Origin: Neolewinella marina
Lineage (GTDB): Bacteria; Bacteroidota; Bacteroidia; Chitinophagales; Saprospiraceae
NCBI RefSeq assembly: GCF_002631205.1
Contig: NZ_PDLO01000003.1
Coordinates: 434,001-498,000, forward strand
DNA: 64,000 bases
Reading direction: 5' to 3'
Made by a program: the position numbers and the translations under genes. Below, piece by piece: positions 36,458-45,326 of the stretch. Every line of letters begins with the position of its first letter. Position 1 is the stretch's first letter. Under the pieces are notes generated by a model. The model did no database searches, was not told the origin of the DNA, and saw only the letters and a program-made list of their open reading frames with translations.

Positions 36458-37360
36458 ATGGTAAAGACAATTGACCTTAACTTTCTGGAGAAGCCAAAAT
36501 CCATTGCCGCCTTCGCGGTGGCCGACGAGGCCGGCTACACCCTGGTGGAATGCGGTCCATATTCTACCCACGATACGCTGCTGAGGGGATTGGCCGAACA
36601 CGACATTGAACCGCAGCAGGTGCATACCCTGCTGCTGAGCCACATTCACTTCGACCACGCCGGGGCCGCCTGGTGGTGGGCAAGGCAGGGCACCCAGGTG
36701 TACGTACACCCGCGGGGCCACAAGCATATGCTGGATCCTACCCGGCTGTACAACTCCGCCCGGCAGATCTACGGCAGTCGGATGGAGGAGTTGTGGGGCA
36801 AAATGGAGGCCATCGCACCGGAGCGACTGACGGCCGTGGACGACCGGCAGGTGGTGGAGCGGGGCGGACGCCGATGGACGGCCCACCACACCCCGGGGCA
36901 CGCCAGCCACCACATTGCCTGGCAACTGGACGATGCGGTATTTACCGGCGACGTAGGTGGTTGCCGGATCAACGGCGGACCCGTGGTTCCCCCTTGCCCG
37001 CCACCGGACATTGATTCCGAAGCGTGGCACGAATCCATCGCCCGACTGCGATCCCTCGATGCCGCCCGGTTCTACCTCACCCACTACGGAGAAATCACCG
37101 ACGTAAACGATCACCTCAATGAACTGGGTGATCGCCTGGACAGCTACCTCCAGTGGATGGAGCCCTACTACCGGGATGGTGCCCGCGCCGAAACCGTAGA
37201 ACCGCTGTTCAAGCAGTTCTACAGCGGGGAGCTGCGGGAGGCGGGGGTTTCCGAGGCCGACCTCGAATCCTACCTGGCGGCCAATCCGCCCTACATGAGC
37301 GTAACGGGTCTGCTGCGCTGGCTGCGCATTCGTGATGAGCGGGCGGCGGCGGATGCCTAG
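36458..37360 (+). CDS. MBL-fold metallo-hydrolase
   Basis: The 300 residues show the metallo-beta-lactamase fold with SHIHFDHAG (HxHxDH) near 62-70, a further metal His in HTPGHASHH near 146-154, and an Asp in FTGDVGG. A C-terminal helical domain of about 90 residues resembles that of glyoxalase II-like or lactonase-like hydrolases. The substrate is unknown. It lies 27 bases after tmk and converges with miaE, overlapping it by four bases. Confidence 0.88.
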   Translation: MVKTIDLNFLEKPKSIAAFAVADEAGYTLVECGPYSTHDTLLRGLAEHDIEPQQVHTLLLSHIHFDHAGAAWWWARQGTQVYVHPRGHKHMLDPTRLYNSARQIYGSRMEELWGKMEAIAPERLTAVDDRQVVERGGRRWTAHHTPGHASHHIAWQLDDAVFTGDVGGCRINGGPVVPPCPPPDIDSEAWHESIARLRSLDAARFYLTHYGEITDVNDHLNELGDRLDSYLQWMEPYYRDGARAETVEPLFKQFYSGELREAGVSEADLESYLAANPPYMSVTGLLRWLRIRDERAAADA

Positions 37361-37962
37361 TGCATCCGGTCGCCGCGCACTTCCAGTTTCGTCATCAGGT
37401 CCGCCTCAAAGGCGAGGTATTCCTTCCAGCGCTGGTCTACTACGTCCCGGGGAAAGTACTTCCTGGCCAGTTCGATGAACAGCACGTAGTGGCCGGCTTC
37501 GGCCACCATGAACTTGTGGTACCACTTGCGCAGCTCTTCATCGGAGACGTAGAGGCTCATCAGCCGGAAGCGTTCGCAGCTGCGCGCCTCGATGAGGGCG
37601 AAGATCAGCAGGCGTTCGAGCAGGGCGGCGTCGCGACCGCCGCCCTTTTTCGAAAAGTCCATCAGGGCATTGACGTACTCGTCCTTCCGCTGGCGACCCA
37701 GTTTGAGTCCGCGCCGGTCGAGTTCGGCGAGCACCGCCCGGAAGTGGCCCCACTCCTCGGTGACGATGGGCGCCAGCTCCCGCACGAGTTCCTCCCGGTC
37801 CGGGTAGCCCTGGATGAGGGAGATGCAACTCGTGGCGGCCTTCTGCTCGCAGTAGGCGTGGTCGGTCAGGATTTCTTCCAGGTCCATCTCCGCCAGGTTT
37901 ACCCACCGCGGGTCGGTGGGCAGGCGGAGATTCAGCATCTGTACAGTGGCCGGTTCCATCAT
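37357..37962 (-). CDS. miaE: tRNA 2-methylthio-N6-isopentenyl-adenosine-37 hydroxylase (MiaE-like)
   Basis: MiaE is a di-iron, oxygen-dependent enzyme that hydroxylates the isopentenyl group of ms2i6A37. The 201 residues contain a ferritin-like helical bundle: HAYCEQKAATSC near 35-46, EEWGHF, EARSCERF and EAGHYVLFIEL carry the Glu/His iron ligands of the ExxH type. It is the last gene of a unit in which its ATG overlaps the glgP-type stop (ATGA). The fold and motifs agree with the family; the tRNA target is inferred from the family. Confidence 0.88.
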   Translation of the reverse strand: MMEPATVQMLNLRLPTDPRWVNLAEMDLEEILTDHAYCEQKAATSCISLIQGYPDREELVRELAPIVTEEWGHFRAVLAELDRRGLKLGRQRKDEYVNALMDFSKKGGGRDAALLERLLIFALIEARSCERFRLMSLYVSDEELRKWYHKFMVAEAGHYVLFIELARKYFPRDVVDQRWKEYLAFEADLMTKLEVRGDRMH

Positions 37963-40517
37963 ACCCAGTATACGAGGTTGAGGTCCTGGGCGTGGGGCAT
38001 CAGCTCGTGGGTCGGGCGCAGGCGGAAGCCGTACTCGTAGACCCCGGCCAGGCTGGGGTCGAGCTGGATCCGGAAGGTGGCCGTTCCCTCGGTGCTGGCC
38101 ACCCGCTCGAAGGGCTGGCTGCGGCGCAGGACGATCTTTTCCTCGTCGATGCGCTGGTAGAAGAGCGCCTCGAGCACCAGGTGCTCGGGGGCGATGCCGT
38201 TGGTGGCGATCACCACTTCCGCCGTGAAGGCTTCACCGACGGGCAGGGGATGGTTGATGGAGTCGAAGCTGTTGTTCTCGACGGTCTCCAGTCCTTCCCA
38301 GCGCTGGCTTACGTCCTCCTTCCAGGCGGCGTAGTCCTTGCCGGCCTGCATATCGTTCTGGCGAACGGCGGCGGCACTCTTGCCCAGGGGCAGGTAGTAG
38401 CGCTCGTAGTAGTCGTCCATCATCCGCTTCATGGTGAAGGTGGGAGCCACTTCGGCGATGATCTGCTTGACGTAGCCCATCCACTTCTTGCTGATGCCGC
38501 TGTCGTCGCGGTCGTAGTAGGTGGGAATGATCTCCTCCTCGAGGATGCGGTACATCGTTTCCGCATCGAGCTCGTTTTGCAGGTGCTGGTCCTCGTAGGT
38601 CCGCTCCAGGGGCAGGGCCCAGCCGGCGTCCGGACGGTAGCCCTCGGCCCACCAACCGTCGAGTACGGAGAAGTTCACCGAGCCGTTCAGGGCGGCCTTC
38701 ATGCCCGAGGTGCCGGAAGCTTCCAGCGGGCGGGTGGGGGTGTTCAGCCAGATGTCGACGCCCTGGGTCAGCAGCTTGGCCATCTCCATGTTGTAGTCTT
38801 CCAGGAAGATGATCTTGCCGGCGAAGTCCGGGTCCTTGCTGATGTGCACGATCTGGCGGATGAGGTCCTGACCGCCCTGGTCGGCGGGGTGGGCCTTGCC
38901 GGCGAAGAGGAAGATGACGGGTTGCCCGGCGCGATTCACCAGCTCCCGCAGGCGGTCACGGTTGGTGAACAGCAGGGTGGCGCGCTTGTAGGTGGCAAAG
39001 CGACGGGCGAATCCGAGGACGAGCGCCTTGTCGTTGATCTTGCTGAGGATGTCGAAGGTGGTCCGGGGGCTCTCGCCGCGGCGCCGCATGTCGACTTCCA
39101 GCTTGTGCTTCACGTAGTCCAGCAACCGCACCTTGAGCGCGTGACGGGTCTGGAACAGGGTTTCGTCGTCGATCTGGTGGACCTTGCGCCAGATGTCCTT
39201 GTTGCTCTGGTCGCGCACCCAATCCTTGCCGAATTTGGTACTGAACAGCTCATGGATGCTGTCGGCAATCCAGGTGGGGTAGTGCACCGAGTTGGTCACG
39301 TAGCCGATGTGGACCTCCTCGGCCGTGTAGCCGGGGTAGAGGTTGGTGAACATCTCCTGGCTGACGTGGCCGTGGAGCCGGGACACGCCATTGACGCGCT
39401 GGCTGAGGCGGATGCTGAGCTTGGACATGTTGAAATCCTCGTGATCGTCGGCCGGGTTCAGGCGTCCGAGGGCCATGAATTCTGACCAGTCGATGCCCAG
39501 TTCACCGGCGTAGTTGTAGAGGTACGACCGCATGAGGTACTCGGGGAAGTGGTCGTGACCGGCGGGTACCGGGGTGTGGGTGGTGTAGAGGCTCGAGGCC
39601 CGCACCATCTCCCGCGCTTCGGGGAAGGAAAGTCCCTGGTCTACGTAGTTCTTCAGTCGTTCCAGCGAAAGGAAGCCGGCGTGTCCCTCGTTGAGGTGGT
39701 AGATGTCAGGCTGCAGACCCATTTCCTCGATGGCGCGGACGCCACCGATGCCGAGGAGGATTTCCTGTTTGAGGCGGTGCTCATTGTCGCCGCCGTAGAG
39801 CTGGTGGGTAAGGGCACGGTCCTCAGGGCTGTTGTCTTCGTGGTCGGTATCCAGCAGGTAGAGCTTGATCCGGCCGATGGCCAGGCTCCATACCTTGACC
39901 TGCACGAGCCGGCCCTGGATACCCACGGTGATCTTGAGCCAGTTGCCGTCTTCGCGGCGCACGGGCTGTACGGGCAGCTGGGTAAATTTCTGGGCGGGGT
40001 AGTGGTGGACCTGGTCGCCGTTGAGGCTCAGGCCCTGGTTGAAGTAACCGTAGCGGTAGAGCAGTCCGACGCCGAAGAGGTCGACGTTGCTGTCGCTGGC
40101 TTCCTTCAAGTAGTCGCCGGCCAGTACGCCCAGGCCACCGCTGTAGAGCTTCAGGCTGATGTGGAGGCCATACTCCATGCTGAAGTAGGCGATGCGGGGC
40201 AGGTTCGGCTTCTGGGGTTCGGCCAGGTAGGCGTCAAAGGCCTTTTCGGCACTCTTGACCTCCTTCAGGAAATCCTTGTCGGCGGCCAGCTCCTTGAGGC
40301 GGGCGGGGGGCAGGTTTTCCAGCAGGGCAACCGGGTTGTGGTTCAGTTCGACGAACAGCTTGGGGTCGATGGCCATGAAGAGGTTCGCCACCTGGGGCAT
40401 CCACGACCACAGGATATTGTGGCTCATGCGGTGGAGGGGGGCGAGAGCTTCGGGCAGTTGGTTCTGAATAAAGATGCGCTTGAGCTTCATCTCCGTATTC
40501 GTTGGGGTGATAGTCAT
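37959..40517 (-). CDS. glgP: alpha-glucan phosphorylase (GT35)
   Basis: The enzyme releases glucose 1-phosphate from alpha-1,4-glucans. I use the ATG at 40517 (MTITPTNTEMKLKRIF), giving 852 residues. The frame upstream to 40670 lacks family similarity. It shows the shorter N-terminus of the MalP-like group, and NEGHAGFL, the PLP-binding region (PTRPLEASGTSGMKAALNGS, with the Lys forming the Schiff base) and GWWAEGYRP near the C-terminal third. The last 100 residues add a beta-rich tail. With GlgE (150-2078) it suggests that the cell both makes and degrades an alpha-glucan store. The 254 bases upstream (40518-40771) hold a terminator for the next gene and nothing else recognised. Confidence 0.9.
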   Translation of the reverse strand: MTITPTNTEMKLKRIFIQNQLPEALAPLHRMSHNILWSWMPQVANLFMAIDPKLFVELNHNPVALLENLPPARLKELAADKDFLKEVKSAEKAFDAYLAEPQKPNLPRIAYFSMEYGLHISLKLYSGGLGVLAGDYLKEASDSNVDLFGVGLLYRYGYFNQGLSLNGDQVHHYPAQKFTQLPVQPVRREDGNWLKITVGIQGRLVQVKVWSLAIGRIKLYLLDTDHEDNSPEDRALTHQLYGGDNEHRLKQEILLGIGGVRAIEEMGLQPDIYHLNEGHAGFLSLERLKNYVDQGLSFPEAREMVRASSLYTTHTPVPAGHDHFPEYLMRSYLYNYAGELGIDWSEFMALGRLNPADDHEDFNMSKLSIRLSQRVNGVSRLHGHVSQEMFTNLYPGYTAEEVHIGYVTNSVHYPTWIADSIHELFSTKFGKDWVRDQSNKDIWRKVHQIDDETLFQTRHALKVRLLDYVKHKLEVDMRRRGESPRTTFDILSKINDKALVLGFARRFATYKRATLLFTNRDRLRELVNRAGQPVIFLFAGKAHPADQGGQDLIRQIVHISKDPDFAGKIIFLEDYNMEMAKLLTQGVDIWLNTPTRPLEASGTSGMKAALNGSVNFSVLDGWWAEGYRPDAGWALPLERTYEDQHLQNELDAETMYRILEEEIIPTYYDRDDSGISKKWMGYVKQIIAEVAPTFTMKRMMDDYYERYYLPLGKSAAAVRQNDMQAGKDYAAWKEDVSQRWEGLETVENNSFDSINHPLPVGEAFTAEVVIATNGIAPEHLVLEALFYQRIDEEKIVLRRSQPFERVASTEGTATFRIQLDPSLAGVYEYGFRLRPTHELMPHAQDLNLVYWV

Positions 40518-40717
40518 GTCTAATTGGTCGTGTTGGGGAATTTCGCACCATCCTGCGGGGACGCGGGTGCGATGATCGCGCGGAACGGCTGGGGGGGGTA
40601 GTTCAGAATGGAAGCACAACTCGGCCCCCCTATAGCGGGGCCGGTTGCCTAGTGCAGACTGAAAGTGCATGCCGCGGCGGGTCCCAAAAATGCGACTAAT
40701 TATGCTAATAACAAAAA

Positions 40718-40749
40718 GGACCCGCTTTCCTTCGGCGAAAAGCGGGTCC
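40718..40749 (-). terminator. terminator of the M57-type metalloprotease gene
   Basis: GGACCCGCTTT (40718-40728) pairs with AAAGCGGGTCC (40739-40749) around a 10-base loop. On the minus strand it is followed by TTTTTGTTATT. It lies 22 bases after the protease stop. Confidence 0.85.
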
Positions 40750-40771
40750 CGGCAGGCAGCAATTTGCCCGA

Positions 40772-41647
40772 TCAGTAGAGGTACTCGAGGGCTACCCGGT
40801 CGTAGTAACCGAACTCCCCATCTTCTCCGCTGCTGAAGCAGGACAGCATGACGGAGTTGGCATCAAATCCGGTAGGCGTTCCGGGGATGTGTACCGCCCC
40901 GGTAGAGCCGGCCGATTCTCCGGTCTGTCCGCAGGATTCCCGGCTGAACCAGTCGGTGTGCCGCAGGCCCATGGAGTGGCCGATCTCGTGGGTCATCACG
41001 TGCTCGTTCACGTTGGTGTCGTAGTTCTCCATTCCGTTGTAGATCACCACCCACTTGTAGGGTTGGCCGCCGCTGGGGAAACCGGCCTGACCGCCCGCGC
41101 CGTTGTTCGACACGTCGCGATAGACCACGATATCGGCGTTGGTGGTAGCTCCGAAGGTGAGGACAAACTGTTTGTCGGTGTTCAGGGCGTTGTAGTTGGC
41201 CACGGCCCATTGCAGGGCGGTCTGCATCTTCGAGGTAAGCGCGTAACCGCTGCCAGTGTAGCCCTCCACGGTAATGTAGTTGTCGGTGACCAGGTTGTTG
41301 GTGCGGTACTGCTTCTCCAGGGCCGCGTCCATGGCCCGCAACTCCCGCAGTTGATCCTTGGTCAGGGCAATGTCGTCGTCCACCAGGTAAAGGGTTTCCA
41401 CGGTACCGTCGGGGCGGCGGTTGGTGATGGGGGTCGCCGAGCCGAAATGGGCGGAATGGCCGTCCACGTGCTGCTGAATGGGCTGCTGGAGCCCCAGTTC
41501 GGGCATGGCCACGTGGCCGTCCTCATTGTGGTCGACCAGAAAGGTGGTGGAAGGGGTAAGGTCCTCGGCGGGCAACGTGCCATCCTCGGCACAGGCGGTT
41601 AGGAGGGCGAAAATGAGAAAGGGGAAGAGGTGTACAAATGGCTTCAT
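40772..41647 (-). CDS. M57-type (HEIGH) zinc metalloprotease lipoprotein
   Basis: The start at ATG 41647 gives MKPFVHLFPFLIFALLTAC, a lipoprotein signal with lipobox Cys19; the frame upstream to 41749 is not signal-like. The 291 residues carry the metzincin motif HEIGHSMGLRHTDWF near 222-236, the two zinc His plus a third His and the catalytic Glu, as in the dual-action HEIGH (M57) family. An N-terminal propeptide-like region (about 20-110) is likely. The protein probably sits on the outer face of a membrane. Its substrate is unknown. Confidence 0.87.
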   Translation of the reverse strand: MKPFVHLFPFLIFALLTACAEDGTLPAEDLTPSTTFLVDHNEDGHVAMPELGLQQPIQQHVDGHSAHFGSATPITNRRPDGTVETLYLVDDDIALTKDQLRELRAMDAALEKQYRTNNLVTDNYITVEGYTGSGYALTSKMQTALQWAVANYNALNTDKQFVLTFGATTNADIVVYRDVSNNGAGGQAGFPSGGQPYKWVVIYNGMENYDTNVNEHVMTHEIGHSMGLRHTDWFSRESCGQTGESAGSTGAVHIPGTPTGFDANSVMLSCFSSGEDGEFGYYDRVALEYLY

Positions 41648-42021
41648 TGGAAGGATTTGGATTGGTGTGGTCAGGGCAAGGGAAAGGAAGCGGCAGCAGG
41701 CTACCGTTCGGATCCGGACAACCGGACCACGTGTGAAAAGAATTGGCATTATCAGTTACGATCGCCGCCAACACGCCGGAAAAAACCCGGGGACGTGCGA
41801 GGGTGATGGTGTTTTAGGTCGAGCCCAAGGTAACAATCCCGTTAATAAATCCAACCTCCAGCACAATAAAATTTCACCCCTGGGAAATACAGTAAAAGAT
41901 TGGATGGTGGCAGCCTACATAATGTAGAATTTACAATAAGTAGCTCCGGCTACCGGTGTATTCGCAAGGGAATACCCCACCCGCCGCGAACCCCGCCCCC
42001 CGGGGTGCCTGTTTTACTCAC
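41648..42021. other. 374-base gap between divergent genes, with an AT-rich patch and a palindrome
   Basis: The first part, near the metalloprotease start, is GC-rich and shows nothing recognised. From about 41810 to 41945 the base composition turns AT-rich, unlike the surroundings. It contains a perfect palindrome CTACAT-A-ATGTAG (41915-41927) and, 12 bases ahead of it, TTG (41900-41902). A -7-like TAGAATTT (41925-41932) stands 22 bases after the TTG. This may be the promoter and operator of the downstream dehydrogenase gene. No gene was found. Confidence 0.4.
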
Positions 42022-43293
42022 ATGAGAATTATATGCCTTACCACCGCCGCCCTCCTCACCGTGGGATCCTGCGCCTCCCAGGTCTCCAATGAGCAAAAGG
42101 CCGCCCTGGCCAGCGAGCCTCCCGTTACCGTGGAGACGGCCATTGGCCCCCTGGAACTTCCCAGCCCCTACAGCACCGAATCCGCCGTAAAACTGAGTGA
42201 AGTCGTCGACTGGCCCGCCGGTCGGACTCCGGAAGCTCCCGCGGGTTTTACCGTCAACCGGTTCGCGGACGGGCTGCAACACCCCCGCAGCACCTACGTC
42301 TCCCCGGAGGGTGAGATCTTCGTGGTGGAGAGCAACACCCGCAACAGTGCCAACCGAATCCAGAAACTGGTGGATACCGATGGGGACGGCCAGGTAGACG
42401 AGCGCAAAGTCTTCGCCACCGACCTGAACCAGCCCTTCGGTATGCTGATTCTGGACGGCTACTTCTACGTAGCCAATACCGACGCTACCTATCGCTATCC
42501 CTACCAAACCGGACAGGACAAGCTCGACCCCAGCCAGGGAGAACAAATCCTCGCCACCCCGCCCCGCGGGTACAACAACCACTGGACCCGCAACCTGCTG
42601 GCCGCCCCCGACGGCAGCAAAGTTTACGTCTCGGTAGGCTCGGGCAGCAACGTGGGGGAGAACGGTATGGAGGCCGAAGAGAACCGCGCCACCATCCTGG
42701 AGATCAACCCCGACGGCAGCGGGATGCGGGAATACGCTACCGGCCTGCGCAATCCGGTAGGCATGGACTGGAACCCCGCCACCGGGGAACTGTGGACGGC
42801 GGTAAACGAGCGCGACAAGCTCGGCGATCACCTGGTGCCCGATTACATCACCAGCGTGCGGGAAGGCGGATTCTACGGTTGGCCGTACAGCTACTACGGT
42901 CAGATCAATGACCCCCGCTGGGCCGACGATCCCCACCCTGAGCTGGTGGAGCAGGCCATCGTACCGGACGTGCCCCTGGGTTCCCATACCGCATCCCTGG
43001 GATTGGCCTTCTACACCGCCGATCAGTTCCCCGAGCGCTACCGTAACGGGGCTTTTGTCGGGCAGCACGGCAGCTGGAACCGATCCGACTTCAGCGGCTA
43101 CAAAGTGGTCTTTGTGCCCTTCGATGCGAGTGGCAAGCCCCAGCCCCCGGAGGATTTCCTGACCGGTTTCATCGCCGACGCTGACGCGGGCAAGGTATGG
43201 GGCCGGCCCGTTGGCGTATCGGTACTGCCGGACGGCAGCCTGCTGGTCGCCGACGACGATGCGGGTATTCTCTGGCGCGTGGCTTATCCCTAA
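42022..43293 (+). CDS. sorbosone dehydrogenase-like beta-propeller lipoprotein
   Basis: The ATG at 42022 gives 423 residues with a lipoprotein signal (MRIICLTTAALLTVGSC). The rest is a six-bladed propeller of the PQQ-type glucose/sorbosone dehydrogenase family. Characteristic blocks are NRFADGLQHPRSTYV near 77, GYNNHWTRNLLAA (with the conserved His), YVSVGSGSNVGENG, GLRNPVGMDWNP and FYGWPYSYYG, then GQHGSWNRSDFSGY. A calcium-loop-like DTDGDGQVD lies near 120-128. Members oxidise aldose sugars or sorbosone in the periplasm. The substrate and cofactor are inferred. Confidence 0.85.
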   Translation: MRIICLTTAALLTVGSCASQVSNEQKAALASEPPVTVETAIGPLELPSPYSTESAVKLSEVVDWPAGRTPEAPAGFTVNRFADGLQHPRSTYVSPEGEIFVVESNTRNSANRIQKLVDTDGDGQVDERKVFATDLNQPFGMLILDGYFYVANTDATYRYPYQTGQDKLDPSQGEQILATPPRGYNNHWTRNLLAAPDGSKVYVSVGSGSNVGENGMEAEENRATILEINPDGSGMREYATGLRNPVGMDWNPATGELWTAVNERDKLGDHLVPDYITSVREGGFYGWPYSYYGQINDPRWADDPHPELVEQAIVPDVPLGSHTASLGLAFYTADQFPERYRNGAFVGQHGSWNRSDFSGYKVVFVPFDASGKPQPPEDFLTGFIADADAGKVWGRPVGVSVLPDGSLLVADDDAGILWRVAYP

Positions 43294-43340
43294 CTTCCGG
43301 TCATGCCCGGGGAGGTTCCCGGAGTATACACTTCCTCACT

Positions 43341-43592
43341 ATGCCACTACTCATTTTGTTGCTGGGCTTCTTCTTCCCCCGGCTCGTCATCGTCCTGCTG
43401 TACTTCTTCACCGGCTGGTTCCGGGCGGCCTTTGATGGCTTCATCCTGCCGCTGCTCGGCTTCATCTTCTTGCCGTTGACCACCCTATGGTACGGCATCT
43501 CGGAAACCTACTTTGAAAGCGTTCAGACCGTTGGCCTGATCATCGCCGTACTCCTTGACCTCGGCATCGTGGGTAGCAAGATGCGTAAGTAG
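43341..43592 (+). CDS. small hydrophobic membrane protein of unknown function
   Basis: The 83 residues from ATG 43341 form about two to three hydrophobic helices (PLLILLLGFFFPRLVIVLLY, FILPLLGFIFLPLTTLWYG, TVGLIIAVLLDLGIV), separated by FTGWFRAAFDG and ending in SKMRK. Positive charges cluster at the C-terminus. Proteins of this look occur in other Bacteroidota and Proteobacteria without known function. It lies 47 bases after the dehydrogenase gene, and a repeat block begins inside its stop codon. Confidence 0.65.
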   Translation: MPLLILLLGFFFPRLVIVLLYFFTGWFRAAFDGFILPLLGFIFLPLTTLWYGISETYFESVQTVGLIIAVLLDLGIVGSKMRK

Positions 43593-43742
43593 GGTGGAGG
43601 GCCTCCCGGCCCGATCATTGGGGTACCACGGAATCACAGAGGGGCACGGAGGGGGCGGTCTAGCGGCTCAGTGTACCTCCGTGGCTCCGTGGTTTTTCAG
43701 AAGCGATACGTGTAGCAGGGTGGAGGGGCCTCCAGGCCCGAT
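43591..43742. repeat. intergenic repeat block: two direct GGAGG/CCTCC units flanking a CACGGAG hairpin
   Basis: Two near-identical units, 43591-43615 (AGGGTGGAGGGCCTCC then CGGCCCGAT) and 43717-43742 (AGGGTGGAGGGGCCTCC then AGGCCCGATA), each hold a GGAGG...CCTCC palindrome. Between them lies an imperfect long hairpin: the left arm ACCACGGAATCACAGAGG...CACGGAGG (43625-43652) pairs with CCTCCGTGGCTCCGTGGT (43676-43693), followed by a T5 tract. This looks like a REP or BIME-type dispersed repeat and could also terminate transcription of the upstream gene. Dispersal in the genome is not tested. Confidence 0.55.
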
Positions 43743-43769
43743 ACAAACTCGCCCCAGGAGAAGCTCGAG

Positions 43770-45308
43770 CTACAGCGGAATGTTACCGTGCTTCTTCTTG
43801 GGGAGCACGGTGACCTTCCCCTCCAGGGAAGCGAAGGCCCGGATGAGTTTGCGCCGCGTCTCTTGGGGATAGATCACCTCATCGATGAATCCCCGCTGGG
43901 CGGCGCGGTAGGGGTTGGCAAATTTCTCCGCGTACTCGGCCTCCTTTTCGGCCAACTTGGCGGCGGGGTCGTCGGCGGACTGGATCTCCCGCCGGAAGAT
44001 GATCTCGCTGGCCCCCTTGGCCCCCATCACGGCGATCTCAGCTCCCGGCCAGGCGTAGTTGAAGTCGGCCCCGATGTGCTTGCTGTTCATCACGTCGTAG
44101 GCGCCGCCGTAGGCCTTGCGGGTAATGACGGTCACCCGGGGCACGGTAGCTTCGCTCAGGGCGTAAAGCAGCTTGGCGCCGTTGGTGATGATGCCGTTCC
44201 ACTCCTGGTCGGTGCCGGGCAGAAATCCGGGCACGTCCACCAGCACCAGCAGGGGCACGTTGAAGCAGTCACAGGTACGGGTGAAGCGTGCGGCTTTTTT
44301 GGAGCTGTCCACGTCCAGTACCCCCGCCAGGCTGTAGGGCTGGTTGGCGATGATGCCGATGCTCTTGCCCCCCAGGCGGGCGAAGCCCACGACAATGTTC
44401 TCCGCGTACCGCTCGTGTATTTCCAGGAAGCTGCCTTCGTCGATGATGCCCCGGATCACTTCCCGCATGTCGTAGGGCTGGTTCGGGTTGTCGGGGACGA
44501 TACCGACCAGTTCGTCACGGATCTCCGAGCCCAGCTCAAAGGGCAGGTCGGCGGGCTTCTCCTCGCAGTTTTGCGGCAAATAGCTCAGCAGCCGGCGCAG
44601 TTGTTGCAGACAGAGGACGTCGTTGGCGGCCGTCAGGTGGGTGACCCCCGACTTGGTGGAGTGGGTGGAGGCTCCCCCCAGCTCCTCGCTGGTCACGCTT
44701 TCGTTGGTGACGGTCTTGACCACGTTCGGACCGGTCACGAACATATAGCTCGTATGCTCTACCATGATGGTGAAGTCCGTCATGGCGGGGGAGTAGACCG
44801 CCCCGCCGGCGCAGGGGCCCATGATGGCCGACAGCTGGGGGATGACGCCCGATGCCTGGACGTTGCGGTAGAAGATATCGGCGTAGCCCCCCAGGGACCG
44901 GACCCCCTCCTGGATGCGGGCCCCGCCGCTGTCGTTCAGTCCGATCAGGGGCGCACCGGTTTTAACCGCCATGTCCATGATCTTGCAGATCTTCTCGGCG
45001 TGGGTTTCCGACAGCGAGCCGCCGAACACCGTGAAGTCCTGGGCGAAGACGTAGACCAGCCGGCCGTCGACGGTGCCGTAACCGGTGATCACCCCATCGC
45101 CGTAGAAGACCTGGTCCTGCATGTCGAAGTCGGTGGTCCGGTGGGTCACCAGCGCGCCGACCTCCTCGAAGGTGCCGGGATCCAGCAGCAGGTGGACGCG
45201 TTCGCGGGCGGTAAGCTTGCCCTTTTCGTGTTGCTTGGCGATGCGGGAGCTACCGCCACCCAACCGGGCCTTGCTCAGTTTTTCGTCGAGGGTCTGTAGT
45301 TTATCCAT
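43770..45308 (-). CDS. acyl-CoA carboxylase carboxyltransferase (beta) subunit, propionyl-CoA type
   Basis: The 512 residues form two crotonase-like halves. Features are [28 protein letters not shown] near 120-133 (acyl-CoA pocket), [17 protein letters not shown], and in the second half [13 protein letters not shown]. The protein is a close match to PccB-type subunits, which carboxylate propionyl- (and sometimes acetyl-) CoA with biotin. It is the third gene of a three-gene minus-strand unit with the biotin carboxylase (45327-46790) and the carrier protein (46787-47266); the SDR at 47313-48083 precedes them on the same strand. Substrate choice is inferred from the family. Confidence 0.88.
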   Translation of the reverse strand: MDKLQTLDEKLSKARLGGGSSRIAKQHEKGKLTARERVHLLLDPGTFEEVGALVTHRTTDFDMQDQVFYGDGVITGYGTVDGRLVYVFAQDFTVFGGSLSETHAEKICKIMDMAVKTGAPLIGLNDSGGARIQEGVRSLGGYADIFYRNVQASGVIPQLSAIMGPCAGGAVYSPAMTDFTIMVEHTSYMFVTGPNVVKTVTNESVTSEELGGASTHSTKSGVTHLTAANDVLCLQQLRRLLSYLPQNCEEKPADLPFELGSEIRDELVGIVPDNPNQPYDMREVIRGIIDEGSFLEIHERYAENIVVGFARLGGKSIGIIANQPYSLAGVLDVDSSKKAARFTRTCDCFNVPLLVLVDVPGFLPGTDQEWNGIITNGAKLLYALSEATVPRVTVITRKAYGGAYDVMNSKHIGADFNYAWPGAEIAVMGAKGASEIIFRREIQSADDPAAKLAEKEAEYAEKFANPYRAAQRGFIDEVIYPQETRRKLIRAFASLEGKVTVLPKKKHGNIPL

Positions 45309-45326
45309 ATTGGTCGGGGCGGTTGG

